A DNA stretch of 12,725 bases from DASZZV01 sp035544835 (GTDB taxonomy: Bacteria > Acidobacteriota > Thermoanaerobaculia > Gp7-AA8). Both the position numbers and the translations under genes were made by a program. Positions 5,759-12,589 of this stretch are shown here, piece after piece. Positions within the stretch are counted from its first letter, which is position 1, and each line of letters begins with the position of its first letter. The notes under the pieces were generated by a model. That model was not told the origin of the DNA, ran no database searches, and saw nothing but the letters and a program-made list of their open reading frames with translations. The DNA lies in NCBI GenBank assembly GCA_035544835.1, contig DASZZV010000412.1, positions 1 through 12,725 on the forward strand. The letters run 5' to 3'.

Positions 5759-8182
5759 ATGCCTCGTAGACGTCGTCTTCAATTTCTCCTGATTCTGGCT
5801 GGCCTCATTGCGTCGATGTACGTGATGATCAGCCTCTATCTGCCGTCGTCCCGCAACCTGGTCTTCGGCGTGAACCGCTCCTCGGGGAAGGTCCGTGTGG
5901 TGAAGCAGAGCATCTCCTTTCTTCCGCCGCACGAGTTCTACCGGCTTCGGTTCGAGAAGCGCCAGGGATCGGCACAGCGCGACGGCGTCATCGTAATCTC
6001 TTCGAAAGACCAGGTCCCGGTGAAGATGACGTATCGGATCCGCTTCGGTGTGGAGCCGCAGATCCGCGACTCGAGGCGACTGGTGCGCGAGGGATGGAGT
6101 GCGTGGCTTTCCGCGAGGGTCACCGAGGCCGTACAGTTCGTAACGCAGGAAGTTCCCATTGAAGACTTCGCCTCGCCGCAGTCCCAGTTCAGCGCACAGC
6201 GTGGACGCCTCAGGGCCACTGTGGCGAAGCATCTGGCCGACTCAGGGCTGGCCGTCACGGGGTTCGAGATCTCCAAGATGGAGATCGATCGAAACGCTTT
6301 ACTGGCCTACAAGCGCAACGAGCTGCGCCGTAAGGCACGCGGCAACCTCAACCGCGTCGCGATTTTCGGGATCGAAGGCGCTGACTGGGAGCTGCTGAGC
6401 GAGCTCATGACTGACGGGCGGATGCCCAACCTGAAGAACATGATGCAGAACGGGGCGGCCGGTACCCTGCAGACGATTCAGCCCACCATCGCGCCCCTCC
6501 TCTGGTCGACGCTGGAAACGGGGGTATCGCCAGATCGCCATGGCGTGATCGATTTCTCCGATCAAACCACAAAGGGACCGGTCGATTCTCGTTCGCGGCA
6601 GACGCCAGCGGTCTGGGACATTGCCTCGGCTTTCGGCCGGACAGCGGGGATGGTGAATTGCTGGACGGCCTGGCCGCCCACTGCCGAGAACACCTTCGTC
6701 TTCGACACGCCGGCTGCGGCGGCGAGCAATGATGTGTATCCCAAAGAGCTGGCCCCGCGGGTGAGTGCAGCGAGTGTGGCGGTCGGCACAATCGGCTACC
6801 AGCAGATCAGTCGTTTTCTGAACATCACCCCGGCGGAGTTCGAGAGCTCCATCACAGCCAGCAACGCCGCTGACCCCGTTGTGGTCTTCCGCTCGCTGCT
6901 GGCCAAGACCTGGACGGATCATCGCGTCGCGCTCGACCTTTACAGGCAGAAGACACCACTTCTATTCATGATGGACTACGACGGAACCGATACCGTCAAT
7001 CATCTCTTCGGCCCCTTTCACCCGCCTATGCGCGATGGAGTCAGTAGCGAGGGCTACCGTCGTTACTGGCCGGCCGTCGCCAATTACTATTCCGAGGTCG
7101 ACCGACTTCTGGGCGAGTGGCTGACCGTGCTGCCGGCGGATACTACGGTCTTCGTGCTGTCGGCGCACGGAATGCGGTGGGGTAAGGAGCGGCCGACAGT
7201 TCCGCCGAACGGAAACAGCGCGCTGACCACGCATCGCAATCCCGGAATCTTCATCGCATTCGGCAACAACGTGGTCAGATCGACGGCTCGTCATCCCATC
7301 TCGATCTATGACATTGCCCCGACGGTCGTGACGATGCTCGGGCTGCCCGTGTCGTCGGACATGCTGGGAAAGCTGGTGCCGGGACTCTTCAAGTCGATGA
7401 TCCCGGTGGAAGGAGTGCAGATCGCGAGCTATTCCGATCTCATTCCTGAAAAGGCATTGGCATCATCTGATGTCGATGCCAACGCCTATCGCGCGCGGCT
7501 GTTGCAGATCGGCCATCTGGTCGATCCATCACGAGCCTCCATTCCGATGCTGGCCGAAGACGAGACCGAACGCCCGGCCGTGATACCGCCCGACAGGTGG
7601 GGCCTGTATGCCTACGACAATAACCAGGCCATCGTCTTGAAACAGCAGGGAAGGATCAAGGAATCGGTGGAACTGCTCCATCAGGCGATCGAACTGAATC
7701 CTACGCGGCCCGTTCCCTACTTGAACCTGGCGATGTTCCTGGCCGACAAGGGGCAGTACACAGGAGCAGAAGAGGCTTTCAACGCTTCTGTAGTGCGTGG
7801 GCTGCCGAGCTCAGAGAAGTACTTTGTCGACTTCGCCGCCATGTATCGGCAAAAGAATCTGACGACTCGGGCCATCGTGGTGTTGATGAAGGGCAGGTCG
7901 ATTTTTCCGCAGTCCTTTCTAATCGCACAGAATCTGGGCTCGGCTCTGGCTGCCATGGAGCGTTATACGGAGGCAGTACCAGAGTTGGAAAGGGCTTTAT
8001 CACTACAGCCAACCTCGGTCTCGGCGTTGAATGCGCTGGGTCTGGTCTATACGAAAAAGCACGATCCCGGGCAGAACCCCGATCTCTCTCGCGCGCTCGA
8101 TTTCTGGAACCGGTCGCTGTCGATCAATCCTCATCAGCCGCCCATCCAACAGGCCGTAGCCTCCCTGCGATCGAGACTGTGA
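5759..8182 (+). CDS. Membrane-anchored SPFH + alkaline-phosphatase-fold + TPR protein, probable pseudoenzyme
   Basis: The protein has 807 residues. An N-terminal basic stretch and membrane helix (~7-29) are followed by an SPFH/band-7-like region (~35-190: VRVVKQSISFLPP, DGVIVISSKDQVPVKMTYRIRF, VTEAVQFVTQEVPIEDF, LADSGLAVTGFEISKMEI). Then comes an alkaline-phosphatase-superfamily domain of the type I phosphodiesterase group (~200-535) and TPRs (~615-807). In the catalytic domain the usual G[LI]DGAD reads GIEGAD (E206 for metal Asp). The nucleophile position in PTIAPLLWSTLETG is A245, where relatives have S/T. The usual SDHG reads SAHG (A469 for metal Asp, H470 kept). D411, H415 and H492 are kept. 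It is therefore probably inactive, or depends on T243. It most likely projects outward from the inner membrane. It starts 30 bp after thiS with only a weak RBS. Confidence 0.85.
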   Translation: MPRRRRLQFLLILAGLIASMYVMISLYLPSSRNLVFGVNRSSGKVRVVKQSISFLPPHEFYRLRFEKRQGSAQRDGVIVISSKDQVPVKMTYRIRFGVEPQIRDSRRLVREGWSAWLSARVTEAVQFVTQEVPIEDFASPQSQFSAQRGRLRATVAKHLADSGLAVTGFEISKMEIDRNALLAYKRNELRRKARGNLNRVAIFGIEGADWELLSELMTDGRMPNLKNMMQNGAAGTLQTIQPTIAPLLWSTLETGVSPDRHGVIDFSDQTTKGPVDSRSRQTPAVWDIASAFGRTAGMVNCWTAWPPTAENTFVFDTPAAAASNDVYPKELAPRVSAASVAVGTIGYQQISRFLNITPAEFESSITASNAADPVVVFRSLLAKTWTDHRVALDLYRQKTPLLFMMDYDGTDTVNHLFGPFHPPMRDGVSSEGYRRYWPAVANYYSEVDRLLGEWLTVLPADTTVFVLSAHGMRWGKERPTVPPNGNSALTTHRNPGIFIAFGNNVVRSTARHPISIYDIAPTVVTMLGLPVSSDMLGKLVPGLFKSMIPVEGVQIASYSDLIPEKALASSDVDANAYRARLLQIGHLVDPSRASIPMLAEDETERPAVIPPDRWGLYAYDNNQAIVLKQQGRIKESVELLHQAIELNPTRPVPYLNLAMFLADKGQYTGAEEAFNASVVRGLPSSEKYFVDFAAMYRQKNLTTRAIVVLMKGRSIFPQSFLIAQNLGSALAAMERYTEAVPELERALSLQPTSVSALNALGLVYTKKHDPGQNPDLSRALDFWNRSLSINPHQPPIQQAVASLRSRL

Positions 8183-8191
8183 GGGGGCGGG

Positions 8192-8356
8192 GGAATTTCG
8201 GATTTCGGATTTCGAATTTAGGGTCAAACCCAAGGCACAAGACAGGAATTTCGGATTTCGGATTTCGAATTTAAGGTCAGAGTCCAATTCGAGATCCTTC
8301 AAATTCTTGATTCTGCCTATTTTGCCTTTAAATTCGAAATCCGAAATCCGAAATCC
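8192..8356. repeat. Heptad repeat array B: two direct copies and one inverted copy
   Basis: Exact 29-base copies lie at 8192-8220 and 8245-8273. A near-identical inverted copy (28 bases, one base shorter) lies at 8329-8356. Each copy is built on a 7-base unit, TTTCGGA, ending TTTCGAATTTA. Copy 2 and the inverted copy could pair as a long stem over a 55-base AT-rich loop. Copies 1 and 2 are separated by 24 bases. The array fills the 182-bp gap between two plus-strand genes. It ends 8 bases before the ATG at 8365 and displaces any Shine-Dalgarno sequence. It is AT-rich in a GC-rich setting. Confidence 0.85.
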
Positions 8357-8364
8357 AGACCTAC

Positions 8365-9501
8365 ATGACCTCTCTCACCGAAACCGACCTCGTGCGCTAT
8401 AGCAGGCAGATGCGTCTGCCGGAGGTTGGCGAGGCGGGACAGGGGCGGCTCAAGGCCGGATCCGTTCTGCTGGTCGGGGCGGGCGGTCTGGGGAGCCCGG
8501 CGGCGCTTTACCTGGCCGGTGCAGGTGTCGGCCGGATTGGAATCATCGATGGAGACACGGTCGACGTCTCGAACCTGCATCGGCAGGTTCTGCACGGCAC
8601 GGGATCGGCGGGTCAGCCAAAGACGGCATCGGCCGGTGAACGGCTGCGCGATCTGAATCCGGAGATCGAGGTTGTTCTCATAGAAGAGGCCCTGACGTCT
8701 TCAAACGGGCTGAGGGTCATTGCGGATTTTGATCTGGTACTCGATGGCAGTGACAACTTTCCCACGCGATATCTGACCAACGATGCCTGCGTGCTCCTCG
8801 GGAAACCAAACGTGTACGGGTCAGTTTTCCGCTTTGAGGGGCAGGCTTCTTTTTTTCATGCCTCAGCAGGCCCCTGCTATCGGTGCATTTACAGCGACCC
8901 TCCTCCGCCGGCATTGGTGCCGTCGTGTGAGGAGGGCGGTGTGTTGGGAACGGTCCCCGGAATCATCGGGCTGATTCAAGCGACGGAAGCGATCAAATGG
9001 CTGGCCGGGCTGGGCAGCTCGCTTCTCGGCCGCCTGCTCCTTTTCGATGGCAGGTCGATGCAGTTTCGCGAGCTGAAGATCCCGAAGAATCCTCGCTGCA
9101 AGGTCTGCGGCGAGAATCCCGAGATCAAGGCTTTGATCGATTACGACGCCTATTGCGGGACTCCGAAGTCGACAGCAAATCCGGGGGAGATCACGGCAGG
9201 GGAGCTTCGCGCCGCACGAGCGGCGGGACGCCCGGTGCGCCTCATTGATGTTCGCGAGACCCACGAGTGGGCAGCGGCCCGAATCGACGGGGCCCAACAC
9301 ATTCCTCTAAGAGAGCTGCCTATGCGCCTGAGTGCGTTGTCGCCGGATGAAGAGATCGTTCTCTACTGTCAAATGGGTGGGCGAAGCGCGCGAGGGCGCG
9401 ACGTACTTCGCGAGGCTGGTTTCAGACACGTGAAGAGTCTGGCCGGCGGCATTCAACAGTGGCTGCGGGAGCTCAGCGATTCGACGCCGCGAGCGGAATG
9501 A
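8365..9501 (+). CDS. moeB: MoeB/ThiF-type adenylyltransferase with C-terminal rhodanese domain
   Basis: A 378-residue E1-like enzyme. It adenylates the C-terminal glycine of ThiS/MoaD-type carriers, and its rhodanese domain can supply persulfide sulfur, as in MOCS3/Uba4. Visible features are the opening RYSRQMRLPEVG, the ATP loop GAGGLGSP, DGSDNFPTRY, and the zinc cysteines C171/C174 (CYRC) and C245/C248 (CKVC). The conserved C188 lies in PSCEEGGVLG. The rhodanese domain (~275-372) has LIDVRETHEW and active-site C335 in YCQMGGRSARG. All key residues are intact. ThiS at 5501-5728 is its likely partner, so the pathway (thiamin, molybdopterin or tRNA sulfuration) is open; the gene symbol reflects family resemblance. 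There is no Shine-Dalgarno because a repeat arm ends at 8356. Its 3' end overlaps the convergent CAP gene by 29 bp. Confidence 0.92.
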   Translation: MTSLTETDLVRYSRQMRLPEVGEAGQGRLKAGSVLLVGAGGLGSPAALYLAGAGVGRIGIIDGDTVDVSNLHRQVLHGTGSAGQPKTASAGERLRDLNPEIEVVLIEEALTSSNGLRVIADFDLVLDGSDNFPTRYLTNDACVLLGKPNVYGSVFRFEGQASFFHASAGPCYRCIYSDPPPPALVPSCEEGGVLGTVPGIIGLIQATEAIKWLAGLGSSLLGRLLLFDGRSMQFRELKIPKNPRCKVCGENPEIKALIDYDAYCGTPKSTANPGEITAGELRAARAAGRPVRLIDVRETHEWAAARIDGAQHIPLRELPMRLSALSPDEEIVLYCQMGGRSARGRDVLREAGFRHVKSLAGGIQQWLRELSDSTPRAE

Positions 9502-10087
9502 CCATCTCCCGGCCGAACATCACCACCACTGATTTTCCGATGGCGCGGCGCTCGGTTGCTCCCTCGATGATAGCGATCCCGGCGTGCTCATAAGCAGAAA
9601 ACAGGATATTGGCTCGATGCCCTTCTGATTCCATCCATGCTTCGACCAGCACTTCTGCTGTCTCGAAACCCTTTGCGAGATTCTCACCGGCCCTCGAATA
9701 GTTGTAGCCGTGTTGACGCATGAGGCGGAAAGGGAGATCGCCGCTGGGCGAGACATGGGCCCAATAGCCGAGCTCCGACATCTCCGTCATCCGGTCCGCC
9801 GCGGCCGCATCGATGCGGGAATCCTCGATCAGAGGCGCAAGGCTGTGGCGCTCCCGGTACACATTCATCACCTTCATGACATTCGCGCAGGTGATTTCAG
9901 AGGCGCGGAGCGGTGCCAAATTCAGAAGAAAGAAGGAGACGCTGATGACGAAAGCGACTCGGGCAAATCGCGATGGAGTTCGAACGGAACGCCAATTGAG
10001 AATTGAGAATTGAGAATTGAGAAATAAAAGCAGAGTCGGGCGAAGCTCGGCGCCTTTATTTCTCAATTCCCAATTCCCAATTCTCAA
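9473..10087 (-). CDS. Secreted CAP-domain (SCP/PR1-like) protein
   Basis: The CAP fold spans about residues 70-195 in this reading: MKVMNVYRERHSLAPLIEDSRIDAAAADRMTEM, YWAHVSPSG, the signature GENLAKGF, and VEAWMESEGHRANIL. The paired His and Glu typical of the CAP cavity are present (H in WAHVSP, E in GENL, E/H in SEGHR). Bacterial members are usually exported, with poorly known function. A signal-peptide-like segment (VAFVISVSFFLLNLAPLRASE) precedes the domain. The start is uncertain. The frame opens at TTG 10087 inside repeat array C, with a second TTG at 10066. No ATG or GTG exists between the array and the signal sequence, so residues 1-35 are mostly translated repeat. The 3' end overlaps the convergent moeB by 29 bp. 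The kinase-like gene lies directly upstream. Confidence 0.78.
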   Translation of the reverse strand: MRIGNWELRNKGAELRPTLLLFLNSQFSILNWRSVRTPSRFARVAFVISVSFFLLNLAPLRASEITCANVMKVMNVYRERHSLAPLIEDSRIDAAAADRMTEMSELGYWAHVSPSGDLPFRLMRQHGYNYSRAGENLAKGFETAEVLVEAWMESEGHRANILFSAYEHAGIAIIEGATERRAIGKSVVVMFGREMVIPLAASNR

Positions 10088-10090
10088 TTC
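9993..10090. repeat. Heptad repeat array C: inverted pair, 36-base arms
   Basis: The left arm (9993-10028) consists of TTGAGAA-type heptads ending in GAAATAAA. The right arm (10055-10090) is its inverse, with TTCTCAA and TTCCCAA units. The loop is 26 bases of GC-rich sequence. The arms differ at the outermost base and at two internal positions. At those two positions minus-strand RNA would form G-U wobble pairs, while plus-strand RNA would have A-C mismatches. Both flanking genes are minus-strand, so the transcript that crosses the element is the one that pairs better. The element contains the only possible start codons of the CAP gene. Confidence 0.85.
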
Positions 10091-10096
10091 GCTGCC

Positions 10097-11380
10097 TCAG
10101 CGTGAAGCGTCAGGGCGGACTCGGAGAAAGAACGTGCAGGCTTTCTTGGACTCTACCCATACCGAGCCGCCGTGCGCGGTCGCAAAATCGCGCACGCGCG
10201 ATAGTGCCCGTCCGCCGCGTTTCTCTTCGTTCGGGTGCCAGGCGAATTCCGGCGTGAAGATAGCCTCTTTCAGCGCCTCGGGGACCAGTGGTCCGTTGTC
10301 CATGACGAAGAAGAGAATCAGCGGTTTACCTTTGTGCTCGAGCATGCGCACGCCGAGAACGATCTGCCCGCCCACCGGAACGTAGTGGAGAGAATTCTCC
10401 ATCAGGGTGACCAGCACTCCTTCCAGGTCGTGATGATCGCGGAGGCTCTCGTTGGTCTCCTGAATGTCGAGTTGCAGCTGGACCTTTTTGCGCTCGGCAA
10501 CGGAGGTGAAGCGGTCACTGACGCGACGGATGACCGAGGTGACGCTGGGAGCAAGTCCGCCTGAGGTCTCGGGAGACTCTTCGACACCGGGCGCGAGCTC
10601 GAGCGATGAGAGGATCTGATCGATCGTCGACGCCGAGTCCTCGAGAATAGGATCGTTCTTCCGCCCTTTTGAGGCGGCGACGAGAGATTCATGAAGACCG
10701 CGAAGAGGAACGAGCACAGCCTCACGGACATAGCTGATGAACGAGGAATGCACGGCCTGATTCGGATCCTGAGGCCTGAGGATCAGCACCGAGCCGCTGG
10801 CGCCGCCGGAGAGGGGAACGAGCGAGAAGTTCCCGGCCTTACCGCCGATCTCGGCCGTTGCCGACTGCGCTTTTTTGACGTCCTCGATCTTCACCTTCAG
10901 CCGCTGCTCGATGTCGGACAGAGAGGGGAGCGGCGCCGCAGGATCGATGCCGAGCAGAATTCGGGCGTCGGCAGAACAGAACTTCACGGAGCGATCGCTG
11001 CCGAGAAGAACTGATGGCACGTGAGCGATGGTCAGGACATCGCAGATGCTGGTCATCGCCAGCGATGTCGACTCGATCGGGAATGGCAATACCGGTGCTT
11101 TCGGGAACGGCTCCGGCGATGGTTTCGTGGCGGCGTGCGCTGCGCCGTGTCCTCCCCCGGAGCTGCCCGGCGCACTGGCCTGGCTCATTGGCGGGGGTTG
11201 CGGAGCGGGCGGCACGGCTGCCGGCGCCGGCGCAGAAGCCACCGGGGAAGCAGGTTTTGGTTCCTCGACTGCAGCCGAAACGGGCTTCGCAGCCCTCTCC
11301 GACTTCCGAGGGCGATCGCATTTCTTACAGACGATGCCCTCTGAGATCGAGGTACCGCACATCACGCATTTGGCTGCCAT
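10097..11380 (-). CDS. Zinc-ribbon protein with PAS-like and degenerate histidine-kinase regions
   Basis: The protein has 427 residues. A zinc ribbon opens it (C5-x2-C8-x9-C18-x2-C21), followed by a ~70-residue Pro/Ala linker. Residues ~105-200 look like a PAS-type sensor (DVLTIAHVPSVLLGSDRSVKFCSADARILLGI). Then comes a kinase-like core. The dimer helix reads FISYVREAVLVPLRGL, with E220 where the phospho-accepting His should be. The HATPase-like domain keeps N329 (LMENSLHY) and D361 (DNGP), plus AHGGSVWVES. Its G1 box lacks the second Gly (DNGPL), and the G2 box reads GGRALS instead of GxGLGL. It therefore cannot autophosphorylate in the usual way. It is more likely a regulator, phosphotransfer partner or non-catalytic sensor. 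There is no membrane helix, so it is cytoplasmic. ATG 11380 has GGAGAAA upstream. Confidence 0.8.
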   Translation of the reverse strand: MAAKCVMCGTSISEGIVCKKCDRPRKSERAAKPVSAAVEEPKPASPVASAPAPAAVPPAPQPPPMSQASAPGSSGGGHGAAHAATKPSPEPFPKAPVLPFPIESTSLAMTSICDVLTIAHVPSVLLGSDRSVKFCSADARILLGIDPAAPLPSLSDIEQRLKVKIEDVKKAQSATAEIGGKAGNFSLVPLSGGASGSVLILRPQDPNQAVHSSFISYVREAVLVPLRGLHESLVAASKGRKNDPILEDSASTIDQILSSLELAPGVEESPETSGGLAPSVTSVIRRVSDRFTSVAERKKVQLQLDIQETNESLRDHHDLEGVLVTLMENSLHYVPVGGQIVLGVRMLEHKGKPLILFFVMDNGPLVPEALKEAIFTPEFAWHPNEEKRGGRALSRVRDFATAHGGSVWVESKKACTFFLRVRPDASR

Positions 11381-11453
11381 CGTTTCTCCGGACCGGGAAT
11401 CTTATCAGGGAAGAGGGAACGGGGCACAGCGGAGAGAGGGGTGGGATGGTTCC

Positions 11454-11481
11454 GGGCGGTTTGACGGTGGGTCTGCCGCCC
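11454..11481. repeat. Palindromic GGGCGG/CCGCCC hairpin
   Basis: GGGCGG (11454-11459) and CCGCCC (11476-11481) bound a 16-base centre, TTTGACGGTGGGTCTG. It lies between the divergent kinase-like gene and the dehydrogenase gene, 12 bases before heptad array D. The rest of 11381-11493 is purine-rich and holds no gene that I can see. It may be a separate small dispersed palindrome. Confidence 0.5.
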
Positions 11482-11493
11482 ACACTTGAGAGA

Positions 11494-11607
11494 CGAATTG
11501 TGAATGTTGAATTTTGAATTGTGAATGCTGAATTGAGGTTCAGCCAGCCTGTCTCTCGGGGCACCAAATTCACAATTCACAATTCACAATTCAACATTCA
11601 CAATTCG
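11494..11607. repeat. Heptad repeat array D: imperfect inverted pair
   Basis: The left arm (~11494-11537) is a run of heptads of form TNNTGAA (TTGTGAA, TGTTGAA, TTTTGAA, TTGTGAA, TGCTGAA). The right arm (~11565-11607) is its inverse, mostly TTCACAA units. The outer ~20 bases of the arms match exactly and the inner parts have several mismatches. The spacer is ~27 bases. It sits in the divergent gap between the kinase-like gene and the dehydrogenase gene. The frame of the latter stays open through it, but the real start is downstream. Confidence 0.85.
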
Positions 11608-11638
11608 CATCTCCTCCCCCGTCCCGTCCTTTCTCCTG

Positions 11639-11665
11639 TAGACTCCGCCCGTTTTTTTGGAGGAG
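11639..11665 (+). promoter_or_regulatory. Putative -10 box and strong RBS of the dehydrogenase gene
   Basis: GGAGGAG at 11659-11665 is the strongest Shine-Dalgarno sequence in the window and fixes the start at ATG 11668. A -10-like TAGACT lies at 11639-11644, and a run of seven T follows at 11652-11658. No -35 box is apparent. The RBS is solid and the promoter is tentative. Confidence 0.45.
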
Positions 11666-11667
11666 AT

Positions 11668-12516
11668 ATGCAAAAGGTGACGGTGATCGGCGCGGGCACG
11701 ATGGGCAACGGAATCGCTCATACCGCGGCTATGAGCGGATTGGACGTGACGCTGATCGACATGGCCCAACAGTTTATCGATCGCGGCATGGCTGCCATCT
11801 CGTCGAATCTCCAGCGCGGGGTCGACAAGGGCAAGATGACCGCTGCGGAGAAGGAGTCGATCCTCGGTCGCATCCTTCCGGTCACCGACATGAGCCACTG
11901 CGCCGATTCGGATATCGTCATCGAGGCCATCGTCGAACAGGTCGACGCCAAGACATCGTTATTTCGACAGCTCGACGAGATCGTGAAGAAGGACGCCATC
12001 CTCGCTTCCAACACCTCTTCCATTTCCATCACGAAGATCGGAGCGGCCACGTCGCGTCCCGACAAAGTGATCGGCATGCACTTCATGAATCCCGTTCCGG
12101 TGATGACGCTGGTCGAGGTCATTCGGGGAATCGCTACATCAGATGAAACCTATACCCGCGTCGAAGAGCTTTCGAAGAAGATGGGCAAGACCGCCATCGA
12201 GGTGAAGGATTACCCGGGGTTCGTCTCCAATCGTGTGTTGATGCCGATGATCAACGAGGCCATCTTCACGCTCTACGAGGGTGTGGCCACGCCGGAGTCG
12301 ATCGATGGGGTCATGAAGCTGGGCATGAATCATCCGATGGGCCCGTTGCAGCTGGCCGATTTCATCGGCCTTGATGTCTGTCTGGCAATCCTGCGCGTTC
12401 TCGAGCAGGGCTTCGGCGATCCGAAGTATCGCCCCTGTCCCCTGCTCGTGAAGATGGTCGACGCCGGCTGGCTCGGGAAGAAGAGCGGAAGGGGGTTCTA
12501 CATTTACAGCAAGTAG
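11668..12516 (+). CDS. 3-hydroxyacyl-CoA (3-hydroxybutyryl-CoA) dehydrogenase
   Basis: The enzyme oxidises (S)-3-hydroxyacyl-CoA to 3-ketoacyl-CoA with NAD, or the reverse, in beta-oxidation or butanoate metabolism. It has 282 residues, the standard length of the single-function Hbd/PaaH/FadB2 family. The N-terminal Rossmann loop VIGAGTMGNGIAH is intact. Catalytic H138 lies in GMHFMNPVP and E150 in LVEVIRG. The linker DYPGFVSNRVLMPMINEAI and the C-terminal NHPMGPLQLADFIGLDVCLAI, with the ending KKSGRGFYIYSK, are typical. The start at 11668 is set by GGAGGAG at 11659-11665. An upstream extension to 11521 would only translate repeat array D. It is a single-gene unit here with no partner thiolase or hydratase in view. 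Chain-length preference cannot be judged. Confidence 0.95.
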   Translation: MQKVTVIGAGTMGNGIAHTAAMSGLDVTLIDMAQQFIDRGMAAISSNLQRGVDKGKMTAAEKESILGRILPVTDMSHCADSDIVIEAIVEQVDAKTSLFRQLDEIVKKDAILASNTSSISITKIGAATSRPDKVIGMHFMNPVPVMTLVEVIRGIATSDETYTRVEELSKKMGKTAIEVKDYPGFVSNRVLMPMINEAIFTLYEGVATPESIDGVMKLGMNHPMGPLQLADFIGLDVCLAILRVLEQGFGDPKYRPCPLLVKMVDAGWLGKKSGRGFYIYSK

Positions 12517-12589
12517 CGTGACGACCGATCGCCTTCGCGCACCCAGCCGGTGGTTTCTAATGAATCTCAGTAATGACGCGGGTCTGCCG

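Noticed and set aside
8192..8356. CRISPR array
   Set aside because: Only two direct copies plus one inverted copy, with internal 7-base periodicity and unequal spacers; no cas genes.
4797..9501. Anti-phage defence system built from ubiquitin-like carrier plus E1
   Set aside because: Carrier and E1 match ordinary ThiS and MoeB-rhodanese sulfur-transfer proteins; no E2-like or JAMM protease gene and no nuclease or other effector gene are present.
11521..11667. Upstream extension of the dehydrogenase reading frame
   Set aside because: It translates repeat array D into low-complexity peptide. The family start and a strong GGAGGAG both point to ATG 11668.
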